Of a stretch of 64,000 bases of DNA, positions 43,254 to 54,923 are shown piece after piece. The notes beneath the pieces are model-generated. The model did not search any database, had not been told where the DNA came from, and saw nothing but the letters and a program-made list of their open reading frames with translations. Numbering within the stretch: position 1 is the stretch's first letter; each line of letters begins with the position of its first letter. Location: the NCBI GenBank assembly GCA_949358305.1, contig OX442315.1, positions 9,698,427-9,762,426 on the forward strand, given 5' to 3'. Source of the DNA: Strigamia acuminata (lineage: Eukaryota > Arthropoda > Chilopoda > Geophilomorpha > Linotaeniidae). Both the position numbers and the translations under genes were made by a program.

Positions 43254-44077
43254 TGTGGTGAGCATGGGGGTTAAATATTTCCCCCCGAGTGGATATTTGC
43301 CCCATGACTCACTGCAATAGACCGGTCGTTCCCCTCGTGTTGGCTCCGCTTCTCCCTGAGCAGGTGTGTGCCCCGAGGGGAGTGAGGTGTCGGGTGGCAA
43401 GCCCCCATTGGCTGCGCCGGCCCCTCACACTGACCCATAAAAGGGAGAAATTCCCGCCAAAAGTCAGAACTTACACAAACGACACCAAGAACACAGCAAC
43501 TACCTCACCGTCAGGCCAACTCCACCAAAAGTTAGGATTGATCGAGGACCGCTGATTCCAGTGCAACTGTAACTCTCACGAATTTACACTGTGTGTTATT
43601 TCCCCCGCGAAAGCAGGAAAATAACCCTTGTGGATTCACACGAAATAATCGACCCACGATTATTTCCATTGCGAAGTGTCCGAGTGCCCTGTAAGAAACT
43701 CCCCGTTTCTGGACGGAGCCTTGCGACGCTAAAACCAACCCCTAGACAACAGGCACGGATAGAAGACTCGAAAGAGCATTCCACCGCGTCCGTGAACGAC
43801 GAATCCGTGACGAATTAACGACAACTCGAGACGCCGCCTTTGTTCCGCCGACCACGCGGGACCGACGACGCCATCTTGAGAAATCCTTTGTTCGACTCTG
43901 ACCAAGTCGACTCTAGTTTTATACTGAGTGTATTTTAAGGCTTACGCCTATTGAATAAACCTGTTTGTTCATTTACATATACTTAGTATTCATTTGGGTA
44001 ATTTACATATTTAGTAGAATCACAGGTAAAGTAATACACGTTAGCTCTTTAAACCTATCACCAGGTAGGACGCGACA
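43254..44077 (+). repeat. 5' LTR (824 bp)
   Basis: TGTGGTGAGC...GACGCGACA. It has a CATAAAAG box (43434) and a polyadenylation signal (AATAAA, 43962). It contains CGCCATCTTG (43869), the complement of a YY1-like core. Confidence 0.95.
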
Positions 44078-44079
44078 CG

Positions 44080-44097
44080 TGGGGGCCTGTCCGGGAT
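44080..44097 (+). other. Primer-binding site, tRNA-Pro-like
   Basis: TGGGGGCCTGTCCGGGAT, two bases after the LTR. It complements animal tRNA-Pro 3' ends (TGGGGGCTCGTCCGGGAT) except for a CT/TC swap. Confidence 0.7.
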
Positions 44098-44142
44098 TTA
44101 GAAATAAATCTCAACTGAACTTGTGATCTCTCTTTTGAAAAA

Positions 44143-45491
44143 ATGACCCAAATGAAAATTATGTCAGACAAAGGTGAACAATCCACGTCTAAAACCAAGC
44201 AACCTTTGCCCGAAAAGTCAAACAAAGACGAACAATCTGCGTTTGATACCGAGCAGCCTTTGCTCGAAAAGTCAGACAAAGACGAACACTCCACATCTGA
44301 AACCGAGCAACCTATGCTCGAAAAAGGGAAAAAGGCCTCCGATTACCATCTACGGTCGGGCGGCCCCATCCCCGAACCATCCGCAAAGGCGAAAGCCCGA
44401 GCGAATCGAAGAAAGGCGAAGGCGCAGAAAGAGGAAGAAGCAGCTTTGCTCAAGGCCCTAACCGAGCCCGAGCGGGAGCCGCTCTCCTTGAATATGCCCT
44501 CCACCAAAAATACCGATACGGAAGTTCCAGAAAATCGAGAAGAAATTTGCGATAAGTCAACGGAACGAGTACCGATATTAATAGCCGAGGAGACAGTCAA
44601 AACTCCAAAGCAAACAAATACAGTCGGCACAGACACACCGCCACCGACGTATCAAACGTCCGCCGCCATAAACCAAACTCCGGAACGGAACACGAGCAGG
44701 ACCCCGATGGCCTCCCGAGGCCCGGCGAGACCTGCCCCAGTTTCTCCGGAAGTCGCCCATTTGATCCATTTATCGCAACAAGCGGCTCAACTAAAAGTCT
44801 CAACAAACATTCCGTTTGGAACTTCAGCCTGGGACTCAATCACGCTACTCACTGAGGCCATTTGCGCAGCAAAAGCCCCGACGCCGTTTGCAAGACTAGC
44901 GGCGGCGACACCCATGCTGCAAGAAACGCCAAGCGAGTTAAGCAACTTCGTACCAGACCCCCATAAAACTCTTCACGAAGCCAGAGAAAAAGCCCGAGAA
45001 GAAGCCAAGATAAGGCAAGAATGGGACATCCCCGTAGAAGGAAGGCGTAAAAGAGCCCAAGACTACAAGGACCGCAAATGCTCAGAGAATGAAGAAACTA
45101 AATGGCATTTATTTTGTGAAAGCAGCGACAGAAGGGAGCCGCCGCCATCCGGAAGCTTGAAGAAGCCACGAGATGGCGATGAAGTCCCACCTAGAGGAGC
45201 AGAGAATCGCCCCCATGGCGACCCCTCCGACTCGTCGGACGACGACCACCCAAATCGGTCGTCCACGAGGACAAACCGAACGGGCGGGGATGGCGACCAA
45301 CGCCAACCTGACCCCACGAGCACCTCAAACCAATCTTCCCGGAGCTGTCACCTTCGCCCACAAAAAGGAAATGATTTTCTAACCAATCCCAAGCCGCATG
45401 TCCACGAACAAACGACAAGGGACAACAGAAAGGAAGCATCAAGTAGAACTAAATCACTACAAAGTAGCCCCGAGTCTGAATTTGAAAATTA
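44143..45491 (+). CDS. ORF1 of the RT-less element, 5' part
   Basis: ATG at 44143, 46 bases past the primer site, in the gag position. The first 80 residues hold three repeats of a charged unit (SxxEQPLLEKSDKDEH-type), then SDYHLRSGG and a basic stretch (KAKARANRRKAKA). A Pro/Thr-rich linker and a Pro/Asp/Arg-rich tail follow. A short helical block (VAHLIHLSQQAAQ) and an Ala-rich segment (TLLTEAICAAKAP, FARLAAATPM) might be a reduced capsid, but no family is recognisable. The nested element enters after base 45491; with it and one ATTA copy removed, the frame runs on at 54924 without a break. Confidence 0.8.
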
Positions 45492-47404
45492 TATGACGGT
45501 TTACAATGGCTATAAATGCCTATTTTCTATCAAGAAAGCGCTGTTGCGCCAATATGATGGTATTTTTACAATATTCTGTGTAAAACTGATAAATGTCTAG
45601 AATAAAGTCATTTATGATGTTTCAAATACAAAGATGTTCGTTTATTAAGAATAAACACTAATTTCCACATGATACTAAAGTATCACGGCATAATTACGAA
45701 GATTCGTCTGCTAAAACCCGCATTTGTCAATGCTCCATATTGCCACTAGATGGCGCGATCGCAATTAGCGATAAATTCGAATACGAACTTGAAAACCTCA
45801 TGATTAAATATAAACGTATATTTAATCAAGTGAATAAATTGTGTTAAATATTAATATAAATATATATTAAGTATCTGACATTGTTAAATACAATGTAACT
45901 TCCATTTCTGCGGGACAGAATGTTTAGCGATCAATCGGTCAACCGATCAATCTGATTGGTGGAACCCATTTCCGGTCCTGGGTATCCAGTTCCGGTTGTA
46001 ACAAGGATTAGCATAATTTGCATAAATGCTCCTCCGTATCCACTTCCGGTGATACGGGATTGGAGGGATTCGTGGAACCCATGTTCCAATTGGATGACTG
46101 GATTAATCCTTAAATCCAGTCAGGTTATATAAACCCAAACAATCGGCCATTCCGCAGCTCTGTTTGATTATTTCTGTTTGGTATTGTTACTTAAGAAGTA
46201 TGATTCGTTGTTCACGTAAAAAACCTTTTGGTTCTTTGTTGATTTATTCGCAAAGAACCGTTGCATGATTCTACAGAATCATGCCACCGCCGGCAATTGA
46301 AGTCGAAGTGCTGGGATTATTATGTTGCATAAATGTTACAGTCTACGGTTGCGACGCCGAAGGAGAACCCGCCGTTGTGCAATTCAGTATCCTCCGGACA
46401 GGACCAAGTTGTCTTTTTCGGTATGAACGTATTCCGTTACCACGAGTAGCATCGGTATTGTTGAGAATCGGTTCCTTCACCTGATGGTGCCAAAGCAGTC
46501 TGTTTTACAGTAACCACGAGTAGCACCAAGTGTTTGGCAAGCTGATTCTCATGGTATTCGATGCCAAAGCAGTCGGTCTATTATTAGTACCGCGAGAGAT
46601 AAAACTGCTGTGCGGAGCCGCGAGCTATCGACCCCTGTGTACGTGGTACCGTCAACCACTCGATGGACGACCGTGCTGCGACGCCGGGGACGCTTGATAC
46701 CGTTCTGCATGGCAAGGCGTATATTCTAATCGATGGCAATTGTGTGTTGCGACGGGAAGCTTAATCTTCAATTTTATTTATAACAGCAAAACTTAAACTC
46801 GACAACCAGTTGGACCAAAATCAAGTCAGAAGACTTAATCTCATATTGAACTCAATATAACCGATAAGTTGACGACAACTTATTCCCGAAATATCTAAAT
46901 AAGAATTCACAACGATATGAATTAAATATAATTCATAAGTGGAATATTGATAAGTAAATGAATACATTTACTTACACCAATATCCTCCCAAAGTTGTGGC
47001 GGTGCAGACAAAGTCAACCGCAATGCTCAGATCATTCGATTTATCGACGTGCGATAGTTTACACAGCGAACCAAGGAAACCAGCGAAGCCGTATCGGACT
47101 CCAGGACACAGCCATCCGGCTTAAGATGACATCTATAATCAGGTCGAGCGATGGGGAAACCGCTCCCATATTCCAGACCCGTAGTGATATTATTCTAGGG
47201 CCAGTTGGCCAATTCTTTGTATAGTTTAATAGCTGATTTAACTTGCCAAATGTCGGCATTAGTCCTATGTATAATTTAGCTCATCCATATTGTTTGCCAA
47301 CAATAAACTGTCTTGTATTTATCTCGTATTGTATTCACTGTTTATTTATTGCGATCTCTTCCCGGTACCATTGTCAAATGGGAGTTGTGGTCGTCACCGT
47401 CACA
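45492..47404 (+). repeat. 5' LTR (1913 bp) of the nested element
   Basis: Includes a small frame at 46281-46484 (67 codons, MPPPAIEVEVLG...) that lies, like the MEYSAEYS frame in the 1749-bp LTR, downstream of the probable transcription start. A TATATAAACCC box is at about 46125-46136. Confidence 0.94.
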
Positions 47405-48000
47405 CGTGGAGGTTCCACCGAGATTAGGTTGCAATTAAATTCGATTGAATTGCAACAGTGAATATTGGAGATAAATATTTAACTAAAAGATTTAAGTTAA
47501 AAATAGACAGATTAAATTTTCAGTTTATATTTCCATGTGAAGAAGTTAAACTGATGAAATAGAAATACGTAGTAGATTTTCCTTCATTATTTTCGTTTGA
47601 AGATTTTAGGGATTTCAAAGACTACCACCTAATCTCACACGTGGAGGTCCCACCGAGATTAGGTTGCAATTAAATTCGATAGAATTGTAAAAGTGAATTT
47701 TGAGATAAATATTTAACTAAAAGATTTAGTTAAAAAACAGACAAGTTTCAAACCATGTTTATTTTTTTGAGAAACACCAAAACAGTCCTTTAACTAGGAA
47801 TTTCGGAAGTTATAGACCTATCACACGATCACTGAAATAGGTTGCAAATTAATTCGATCGAATTGCAAAAGCGAATCTTGAATCCGATATTAACTAAAAA
47901 ATTTTAGTTAAAACAGACAAATAGATTTTCAGTTTATATTTTCATGTGAAAAGTTAAACTGACGAAATGGAAACGTTTAGTGAACTCTCTTTACTATTTT
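47405..48000 (+). repeat. Primer-site region repeated about three times
   Basis: The tRNA-Gln site TGGAGGTTCCACCGAGAT at 47407-47424 matches tRNA-Gln perfectly. The block from CACACGTGGAGG through AGGTTGCAATTAAATTCGAT and the following ~190 bases recurs at about 47636-47820 with one change in the site (GGTCCCACC). It recurs again at about 47821-48000, where the site itself is largely lost (CACACGATCACTGAAATAGG) but the rest is kept. Confidence 0.8.
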
Positions 48001-50929
48001 CGTTCGACAATTTAAGGAATACGAAGTATTTTAAATAAGAAATCAAAAAAGTTTCGAGTGAAATAAGAATACAGATATTTTTTTTCGAAGTTTGTTTTAT
48101 TTCGAAAAGCTAAAAACATACAAGTTTAGAAGGCGGACTTCTTACGAATTTATCTTTCCACCTGAAAAGTTAAAACGAAGAAAACACCGCAACTATTTGG
48201 AAATATTTACAAGAAATTAAGTTTCTTGTAACTGTACGTCGACACCGATAGCCAGCGACCACGCGCCATAGCAATACGCGTCGATCTCCGTATCAAACGC
48301 AGCAGGGAAGCTACTCAAACCTTCAACGCAAGGTGCGAACGAATGCTTGGAAATTATGGCGGACAACAGATAAAAGACAGCGGAGAAATGTTACAGAAGG
48401 TTCGTAGAGATTTATTTAAGTGTCGCGAACTAATTTTTCCACTGCCATCGGTACCAAAGATAATTTAGTTGTTGGAGAAAAACAACACACTCCATTTCGC
48501 AGAAAAGATTTGCAAATCGAAATGAATATTACCTTTATTTGAAGGAATTAACTATTTTCACAAAAAGTACATTTTTTCCTTCGGGACAATGGAAATTAAG
48601 AAAATATAAAATGGCGGCGAATGAAGTTGCCGACCACGTAGAATAGTATTTTTTACATTGAAAGTTACGAATCACGATAAACGCTTTCCCTCGGAAAAGT
48701 AAAAGGATTTCATTCAATCTTTCCTTTCGGAAATTTAACAGTGTTTTAAGTTTCCAACGATATTTGGGTCTCCCAAATTTTGAGAATTTCTAAATGAAAT
48801 TTAGCTGTTTGAAAAACAACGAATATTTTTAGTAATCTAATCGGACATTTTCCCACATGATTTCTTAAAACCGGAATAACAAATCCATTTGTGGCTATGA
48901 ACTTTGCCACATGAAATATTTACGGAGCGAATATTTTTTGATTGGATTGAAGCTTTAAAATCAGATAGCTGATTTAAACGAAGAAAATAAGTTTCAAAGT
49001 AATTATTTTTCTTTCGGAAAAATCAAATAAATCACCGCTGATGAAAAGTTGTATTTTTCCATTCGAAAAAACTAAGAATTGCACAAGATTTATCTTCTAT
49101 TTTGAACATAGATTTTATTCGGAAAAGGAAAGATTCTAGATACATTATTTTTCTCTAAAAATTAAGAATTTAGTCAATTTTCCTAAAGGTTAATGGAATG
49201 TCATCATATATTTCGTTCGTAATTTACGTGTTAAAGTTTAATCAGAAAAACGATTGAATATGTTTTATTTGCGATAAGTAAAAGAAAGGTTCTTTAAAAA
49301 TGGAATTTCGATGCAAATCCCACAGTAAAGGGAATGTTATGTGTGAGCAATTAACGAAAAGTTGGAATAACTTCATTTTATTTCATTCAAAAGTAGTTGT
49401 GAAAAATCAATTTCAAATATTTTTCAAAGAAAAATTATTTTTATCGGAAAAAAGTAATTTACATGTCCTCGCGCGGACCGAGTAGTAAACTGCTTAATTG
49501 TGACATCGATACTGTTATTGTGTCACGTGTTATACGGAATTCCAAAACAGTGAATTACGAATTTTGGCGCGATAGGAATAGAAGTTTGACAGTGAAAGTT
49601 CTCCAGATTTGTCTTTTCATTTGAAAAGTTCAAATTGAGGAAATGCTGCAGCAGATGAAGGTATTTACGACAATTGAGATTTAAATATTCTTTCATTCAA
49701 AAGATAAAAGATCTCTGCAAAAACATCTCGTTATTAGAGATAAGGGGGACGAAAATTATTAAAACGAATAATCAAAGACACGTCCTTCGTAAATATCGCA
49801 AAGGAATAACTAATTGTGAAAACAATTGTCCGCTCAGGAAAAGTGGAATTTAGCTAGATATTTTCTTTCGAAAAATCAAAGCAATTGTCATCAAAAAAGA
49901 AAGATTTGATGAATAATTTTTACCCAAAAGTCTAAAGGATTGTCGAATAGTTTTCTCCCGAAAAACAAGTACACATTTGTACCAATAACTTTATCGTTTA
50001 AAGTAAAATTTCGAATATTTTCTTTTGGAAGATTAGAGAATTAGATAATTTTTCTCGCAAAACAAATTTAAAGAATTTTAACGAATTTTTATTTGTTAAA
50101 AAAATTTGTTAAAAAAGGGGGAGATGGATGGTGAAAATTTATTTTTTCACACTCGAAAAATGGAATTTAAACCCGAAAAAGTAAAGACTTGGTCAAATTA
50201 TTCTTCCTATTGGAAATGAATACACAATGTTGGGAATCGAAAATAGATTTCAATTACAAAGGAATGATTATTTGAACGATAATTGAATAAGAATAAGAAA
50301 AATTGAGAGTTTGAGAAAACTTTATTAAAGTTGTGGTTGTAACAATATCACACACTAACGGAATAATTAAAAGAAAAATATTTTTTGAAGAAAAGTTATT
50401 TAATTATTTGGATTGGTAAAAATCCCAAAGTTCAAGAAGATTGAAGTAAGTTTATTTTATTTTCATTTGAAAAATACAATATTTTACGAATGTCTTCCCG
50501 AAGGAATTTTATTTTATCGGTAAAATTGAATCTCGAAGGGAACGGACTTAGTAGAGAACTACTAAATAGATGTAACGTCCTTTATACCATTGGCCGACAC
50601 TAGCATCCGCCAATCAGAAGTTGGGAGATCTAGGGATCCCCAGCCCCCTGCTATTAAAGGAGGACCAGATCAGATACTGATCATTCGCATCCAGACCAGA
50701 CCAGAAGACGTGTTCCAGAGTCATCTTGACCACGCCGTCCCGATTTCAGTCACGATTCGAATTTTGTGTGCCGTGTAACCTGCAAAAGCTAACACGTGTC
50801 AAACAAACGCGAAGTTTAATTTTATTTTGTCAAAAGTAAAGTTTAGAAGTGTTTCTTGTTGAAAAGTGTATTATATTCGTCTTCTTTATAAATTAAAGAA
50901 TTAAAATCGTCAGATTTTGAATTTTTTTT
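48001..50929 (+). repeat. AT-rich leader with a dispersed short hairpin motif
   Basis: No supported ORF. A degenerate motif of the form TTTTC-n-TYGAAAA followed by RTNAAA recurs some twenty times, every 60-200 bases. Examples are near 47938 (TTTTCATGTGAAAAGTTAAA), 48163, 48682, 49006, 49052, 49612, 49858, 49951, 50143 and 50457. Each copy can fold into a small stem. Confidence 0.6.
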
Positions 50930-52411
50930 ATGGCTCAAAAACCATTGAATATGATCGATCCAAAAGGAAATAATAAGCAGACAAACTTAAATTTAAGTTC
51001 TGTACCACTTGGCGATCAAACAGAAAAGATTCCCGATCATTTTACTCTGTATTGTAATCGTCATGGACTGGATAAAACCAAGTTTAAAAATATAATCGAA
51101 GCTTCAGACTATGTAAAAGCTAGGAACTGGCGAGATCGTACCCAATCTCAATCTTCACATCAAGATCCAGTACGGAATCCACAAACATACAGCCGAAACT
51201 TAGTGAATCAAGATTCTCATACTATGTTTCAAACATCCAGTAGGGGATCTAAGTTAGAAAAGTTTAAACCACCTAATTCGGTAGATAAGGGGGAAGAGAA
51301 TTATAAACCTAATAATTCTCGTCCAGAGAGTTCGTTAACTAACCAGTCGGTTGTTCAGAACAAATTAAAACTCGTTTACAATCGAGATCAGCTAATTTCA
51401 GTTCGATATGCTAATCCAGCTGAAGCACAACGATATGTGGCTAGCCTTAATCTGTCGATTAACCTACCGCTATCAAAAGAATTGGGAACCGTAAACAAAA
51501 GTTTTGGGCCACCAATATCAACGCAAAGGAAAGATATTCGGACTCCAAACAAACATTTGCAGTCAAATAACGTACAACAACGTGCCCGATCGCCGATCAC
51601 AAACTCATGTTTGCGGACGTATGATTTGTCTACCAAGAAGAGTCCCCAGCCAAGACAATTCTACCTAACGCCCATTTCAAATCGAAAAAAGGTCAAGCAA
51701 ACTTTTCCCTTGAAAAAGTATTACCAACACGATAATGAGAATGATTTTAAACCTAAAAAAGAAAGTTTTTTGACTAACCCACGGGAGATCCGGTATCAAT
51801 TCGAACAGTATTGTAAACAATACCAGTTAAATTCAGCTGAATTTAAAAATATAAACGAAGCGCAACAATTCGTATTTCGAAATCAATACCGTAACCAACG
51901 ACTAAAACCCGTCCCAGTCGTCAATCTGACGGAGATACAACAATTTGCGTCTGGAAAGCAACCCTGCAATATCCAGAATAATTCATCTCAACGAGAGGAA
52001 TTAAGAACTTCAAAAAAGCGTTTTCGGTCACCAAGTCCAGCTGGTGATGAAGAAACTTCAAGTACAAACCAACATGTTCAAAAACTGACTGAAAACCCAG
52101 GTTTCCAATCATCAGTTCCACGACTTAGAGTCAAATATAGATCCCCTCGTTTGTTGCGGGATTTCACAATTCCAAATATGGGTCCTTTCCACGTATGGTT
52201 TTCCAATGAGGGTCCCATTCATGTATGGTTTTCCAGAGATGACCTAAAACAAAAAGTTGGGTCGTCACGGTCATTTACACTGCCAAGTCAGTACACTGTA
52301 TGTAACTGCCCAAAGGAAAAACGTCGAAAGAAATCAGTACAGCAGGCTGAGAGATCTCGGAAATTCGCAAATATGCGAGCTCAATATTTAGCAAAGAATC
52401 ATGTTGATTAA
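50930..52411 (+). CDS. Gag-N-terminus-like ORF of the nested element
   Basis: ATG at 50930, 493 residues, intact. Two copies of a short motif, LYCNRHGLDKTKFKNIIEAS...YVKARN (residues about 40-70) and QYCKQYQLNSAEFKNINEAQ (about 290-315), match the motif near residue 90 of the Gag at 30218. There is no capsid region and no zinc knuckle. The protein is basic, rich in Asn, Gln, Ser, Arg and Lys, with several KKR/RKR clusters. Near the C-terminus a short tandem repeat reads PFHVWFSNEGPIHVWFS. It probably binds RNA or Gag. Its role, for example recruiting the genome into the helper's particles, is inference. Confidence 0.72.
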   Translation: MAQKPLNMIDPKGNNKQTNLNLSSVPLGDQTEKIPDHFTLYCNRHGLDKTKFKNIIEASDYVKARNWRDRTQSQSSHQDPVRNPQTYSRNLVNQDSHTMFQTSSRGSKLEKFKPPNSVDKGEENYKPNNSRPESSLTNQSVVQNKLKLVYNRDQLISVRYANPAEAQRYVASLNLSINLPLSKELGTVNKSFGPPISTQRKDIRTPNKHLQSNNVQQRARSPITNSCLRTYDLSTKKSPQPRQFYLTPISNRKKVKQTFPLKKYYQHDNENDFKPKKESFLTNPREIRYQFEQYCKQYQLNSAEFKNINEAQQFVFRNQYRNQRLKPVPVVNLTEIQQFASGKQPCNIQNNSSQREELRTSKKRFRSPSPAGDEETSSTNQHVQKLTENPGFQSSVPRLRVKYRSPRLLRDFTIPNMGPFHVWFSNEGPIHVWFSRDDLKQKVGSSRSFTLPSQYTVCNCPKEKRRKKSVQQAERSRKFANMRAQYLAKNHVD

Positions 52412-53006
52412 CATGATATGATACACAAAGATTCCCCGATTATAGTGTAAACAGAAAATCCTCTTCTAAAAATCATGACCTCTCTTCTAAAGAAAAGGGG
52501 GACAAAATATAAAGTTAAAATTAACAATTCTCGAAAAGTAATATTACAGTATTAAAAGACAACTAGTTTAAATTAAAATTAGTCAATTGTACAAAGAATA
52601 CCAAGTGACTCCGGTCATGACAATTAAGGGGGACATTTTGATTCTTAAATTGTCAACTCTTATCATCTAAAAGCTATTTATTGTATATTTATAGCGATAC
52701 ATCTGACTAGGCATATGAAATAAATATTTTGTGATAACACAAATGATGATTTTATGTATGACGAAAGTTTCTTCAAAAAGAAGACTTGGAAATAAATTCT
52801 GGACTTGAATTTAGGCTATTAGAAAAGATTATTTCGGCAGAAAATCAGAACTTAGATAATTCAAGTTAGTTTATGTAAACTCAAATTCGAAATTGGAAGT
52901 CACGGTATCTCCAAGATACATCAAGTCCGAAAATAGCATTTATGCTAATTAGGAGAATAACGAAAACTCTATAAAATATTATATAGTTGTGTTATTAAGG
53001 GGGATG
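52412..53006 (+). other. 3' untranslated region of the nested element
   Basis: AT-rich with three AAGGGGGAC/GGGGGATG purine runs (52494, 52627, 52997). The last abuts the 3' LTR as the polypurine tract; the earlier two may be extra plus-strand priming sites. Confidence 0.6.
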
Positions 53007-54919
53007 TATGACGGTTTACAATGGCTATAAATGCCTATTTTCTATCAAGAAAGCGCTGTTGCGCCAATATGATGGTATTTTTACAATATTCTGTGTAAAA
53101 CTGATAAATGTCTAGAATAAAGTCATTTATGATGTTTCAAATACAAAGATGTTCGTTTATTAAGAATAAACACTAATTTCCACATGATACTAAAGTATCA
53201 CGGCATAATTACGAAGATTCGTCTGCTAAAACCCGCATTTGTCAATGCTCCATATTGCCACTAGATGGCGCGATCGCAATTAGCGATAAATTCGAATACG
53301 AACTTGAAAACCTCATGATTAAATATAAACGTATATTTAATCAAGTGAATAAATTGTGTTAAATATTAATATAAATATATATTAAGTATCTGACATTGTT
53401 AAATACAATGTAACTTCCATTTCTGCGGGACAGAATGTTTAGCGATCAATCGGTCAACCGATCAATCTGATTGGTGGAACCCATTTCCGGTCCTGGGTAT
53501 CCAGTTCCGGTTGTAACAAGGATTAGCATAATTTGCATAAATGCTCCTCCGTATCCACTTCCGGTGATACGGGATTGGAGGGATTCGTGGAACCCATGTT
53601 CCAATTGGATGACTGGATTAATCCTTAAATCCAGTCAGGTTATATAAACCCAAACAATCGGCCATTCCGCAGCTCTGTTTGATTATTTCTGTTTGGTATT
53701 GTTACTTAAGAAGTATGATTCGTTGTTCACGTAAAAAACCTTTTGGTTCTTTGTTGATTTATTCGCAAAGAACCGTTGCATGATTCTACAGAATCATGCC
53801 ACCGCCGGCAATTGAAGTCGAAGTGCTGGGATTATTATGTTGCATAAATGTTACAGTCTACGGTTGCGACGCCGAAGGAGAACCCGCCGTTGTGCAATTC
53901 AGTATCCTCCGGACAGGACCAAGTTGTCTTTTTCGGTATGAACGTATTCCGTTACCACGAGTAGCATCGGTATTGTTGAGAATCGGTTCCTTCACCTGAT
54001 GGTGCCAAAGCAGTCTGTTTTACAGTAACCACGAGTAGCACCAAGTGTTTGGCAAGCTGATTCTCATGGTATTCGATGCCAAAGCAGTCGGTCTATTATT
54101 AGTACCGCGAGAGATAAAACTGCTGTGCGGAGCCGCGAGCTATCGACCCCTGTGTACGTGGTACCGTCAACCACTCGATGGACGACCGTGCTGCGACGCC
54201 GGGGACGCTTGATACCGTTCTGCATGGCAAGGCGTATATTCTAATCGATGGCAATTGTGTGTTGCGACGGGAAGCTTAATCTTCAATTTTATTTATAACA
54301 GCAAAACTTAAACTCGACAACCAGTTGGACCAAAATCAAGTCAGAAGACTTAATCTCATATTGAACTCAATATAACCGATAAGTTGACGACAACTTATTC
54401 CCGAAATATCTAAATAAGAATTCACAACGATATGAATTAAATATAATTCATAAGTGGAATATTGATAAGTAAATGAATACATTTACTTACACCAATATCC
54501 TCCCAAAGTTGTGGCGGTGCAGACAAAGTCAACCGCAATGCTCAGATCATTCGATTTATCGACGTGCGATAGTTTACACAGCGAACCAAGGAAACCAGCG
54601 AAGCCGTATCGGACTCCAGGACACAGCCATCCGGCTTAAGATGACATCTATAATCAGGTCGAGCGATGGGGAAACCGCTCCCATATTCCAGACCCGTAGT
54701 GATATTATTCTAGGGCCAGTTGGCCAATTCTTTGTATAGTTTAATAGCTGATTTAACTTGCCAAATGTCGGCATTAGTCCTATGTATAATTTAGCTCATC
54801 CATATTGTTTGCCAACAATAAACTGTCTTGTATTTATCTCGTATTGTATTCACTGTTTATTTATTGCGATCTCTTCCCGGTACCATTGTCAAATGGGAGT
54901 TGTGGTCGTCACCGTCACA
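53007..54919 (+). repeat. 3' LTR (1913 bp) of the nested element
   Basis: Same length as 45492-47404 and no difference found by eye. The MPPPAIEV frame is at 53796-53999. Confidence 0.94.
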
Positions 54920-54923
54920 ATTA

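Larger units (their letters stand above)
45492..54919 (+). mobile_element. Second RT-less LTR element, nested in ORF1
   Basis: 1913-bp LTRs (45492-47404 and 53007-54919) look identical by eye, which means a very recent insertion. Their ends are TATGACGG and CCGTCACA, and the TSD is ATTA (45488-45491 and 54920-54923). The 5.6-kb interior holds a tRNA-Gln primer site, a long AT-rich non-coding part, one 493-codon ORF and a purine tract (AAGGGGGATG). No pol. The LTR ends, primer site, purine tract and several LTR blocks (AAACCCG...CAATGnnC...TAGATGGCGC) resemble those of the 27359 element, which is its likely helper. Confidence 0.94.

Noticed and set aside
45492-45600. C-terminal end of the 485-codon ORF1 frame
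   Set aside because: After 45491 the frame reads LTR sequence of the nested element, so this end is created by the insertion.
54805-54923. Start of the long 704-codon frame inside the 1913-bp LTR
   Set aside because: The first 40 codons are LTR sequence read in a chance frame; the gene proper enters at 54924 as a continuation of ORF1.
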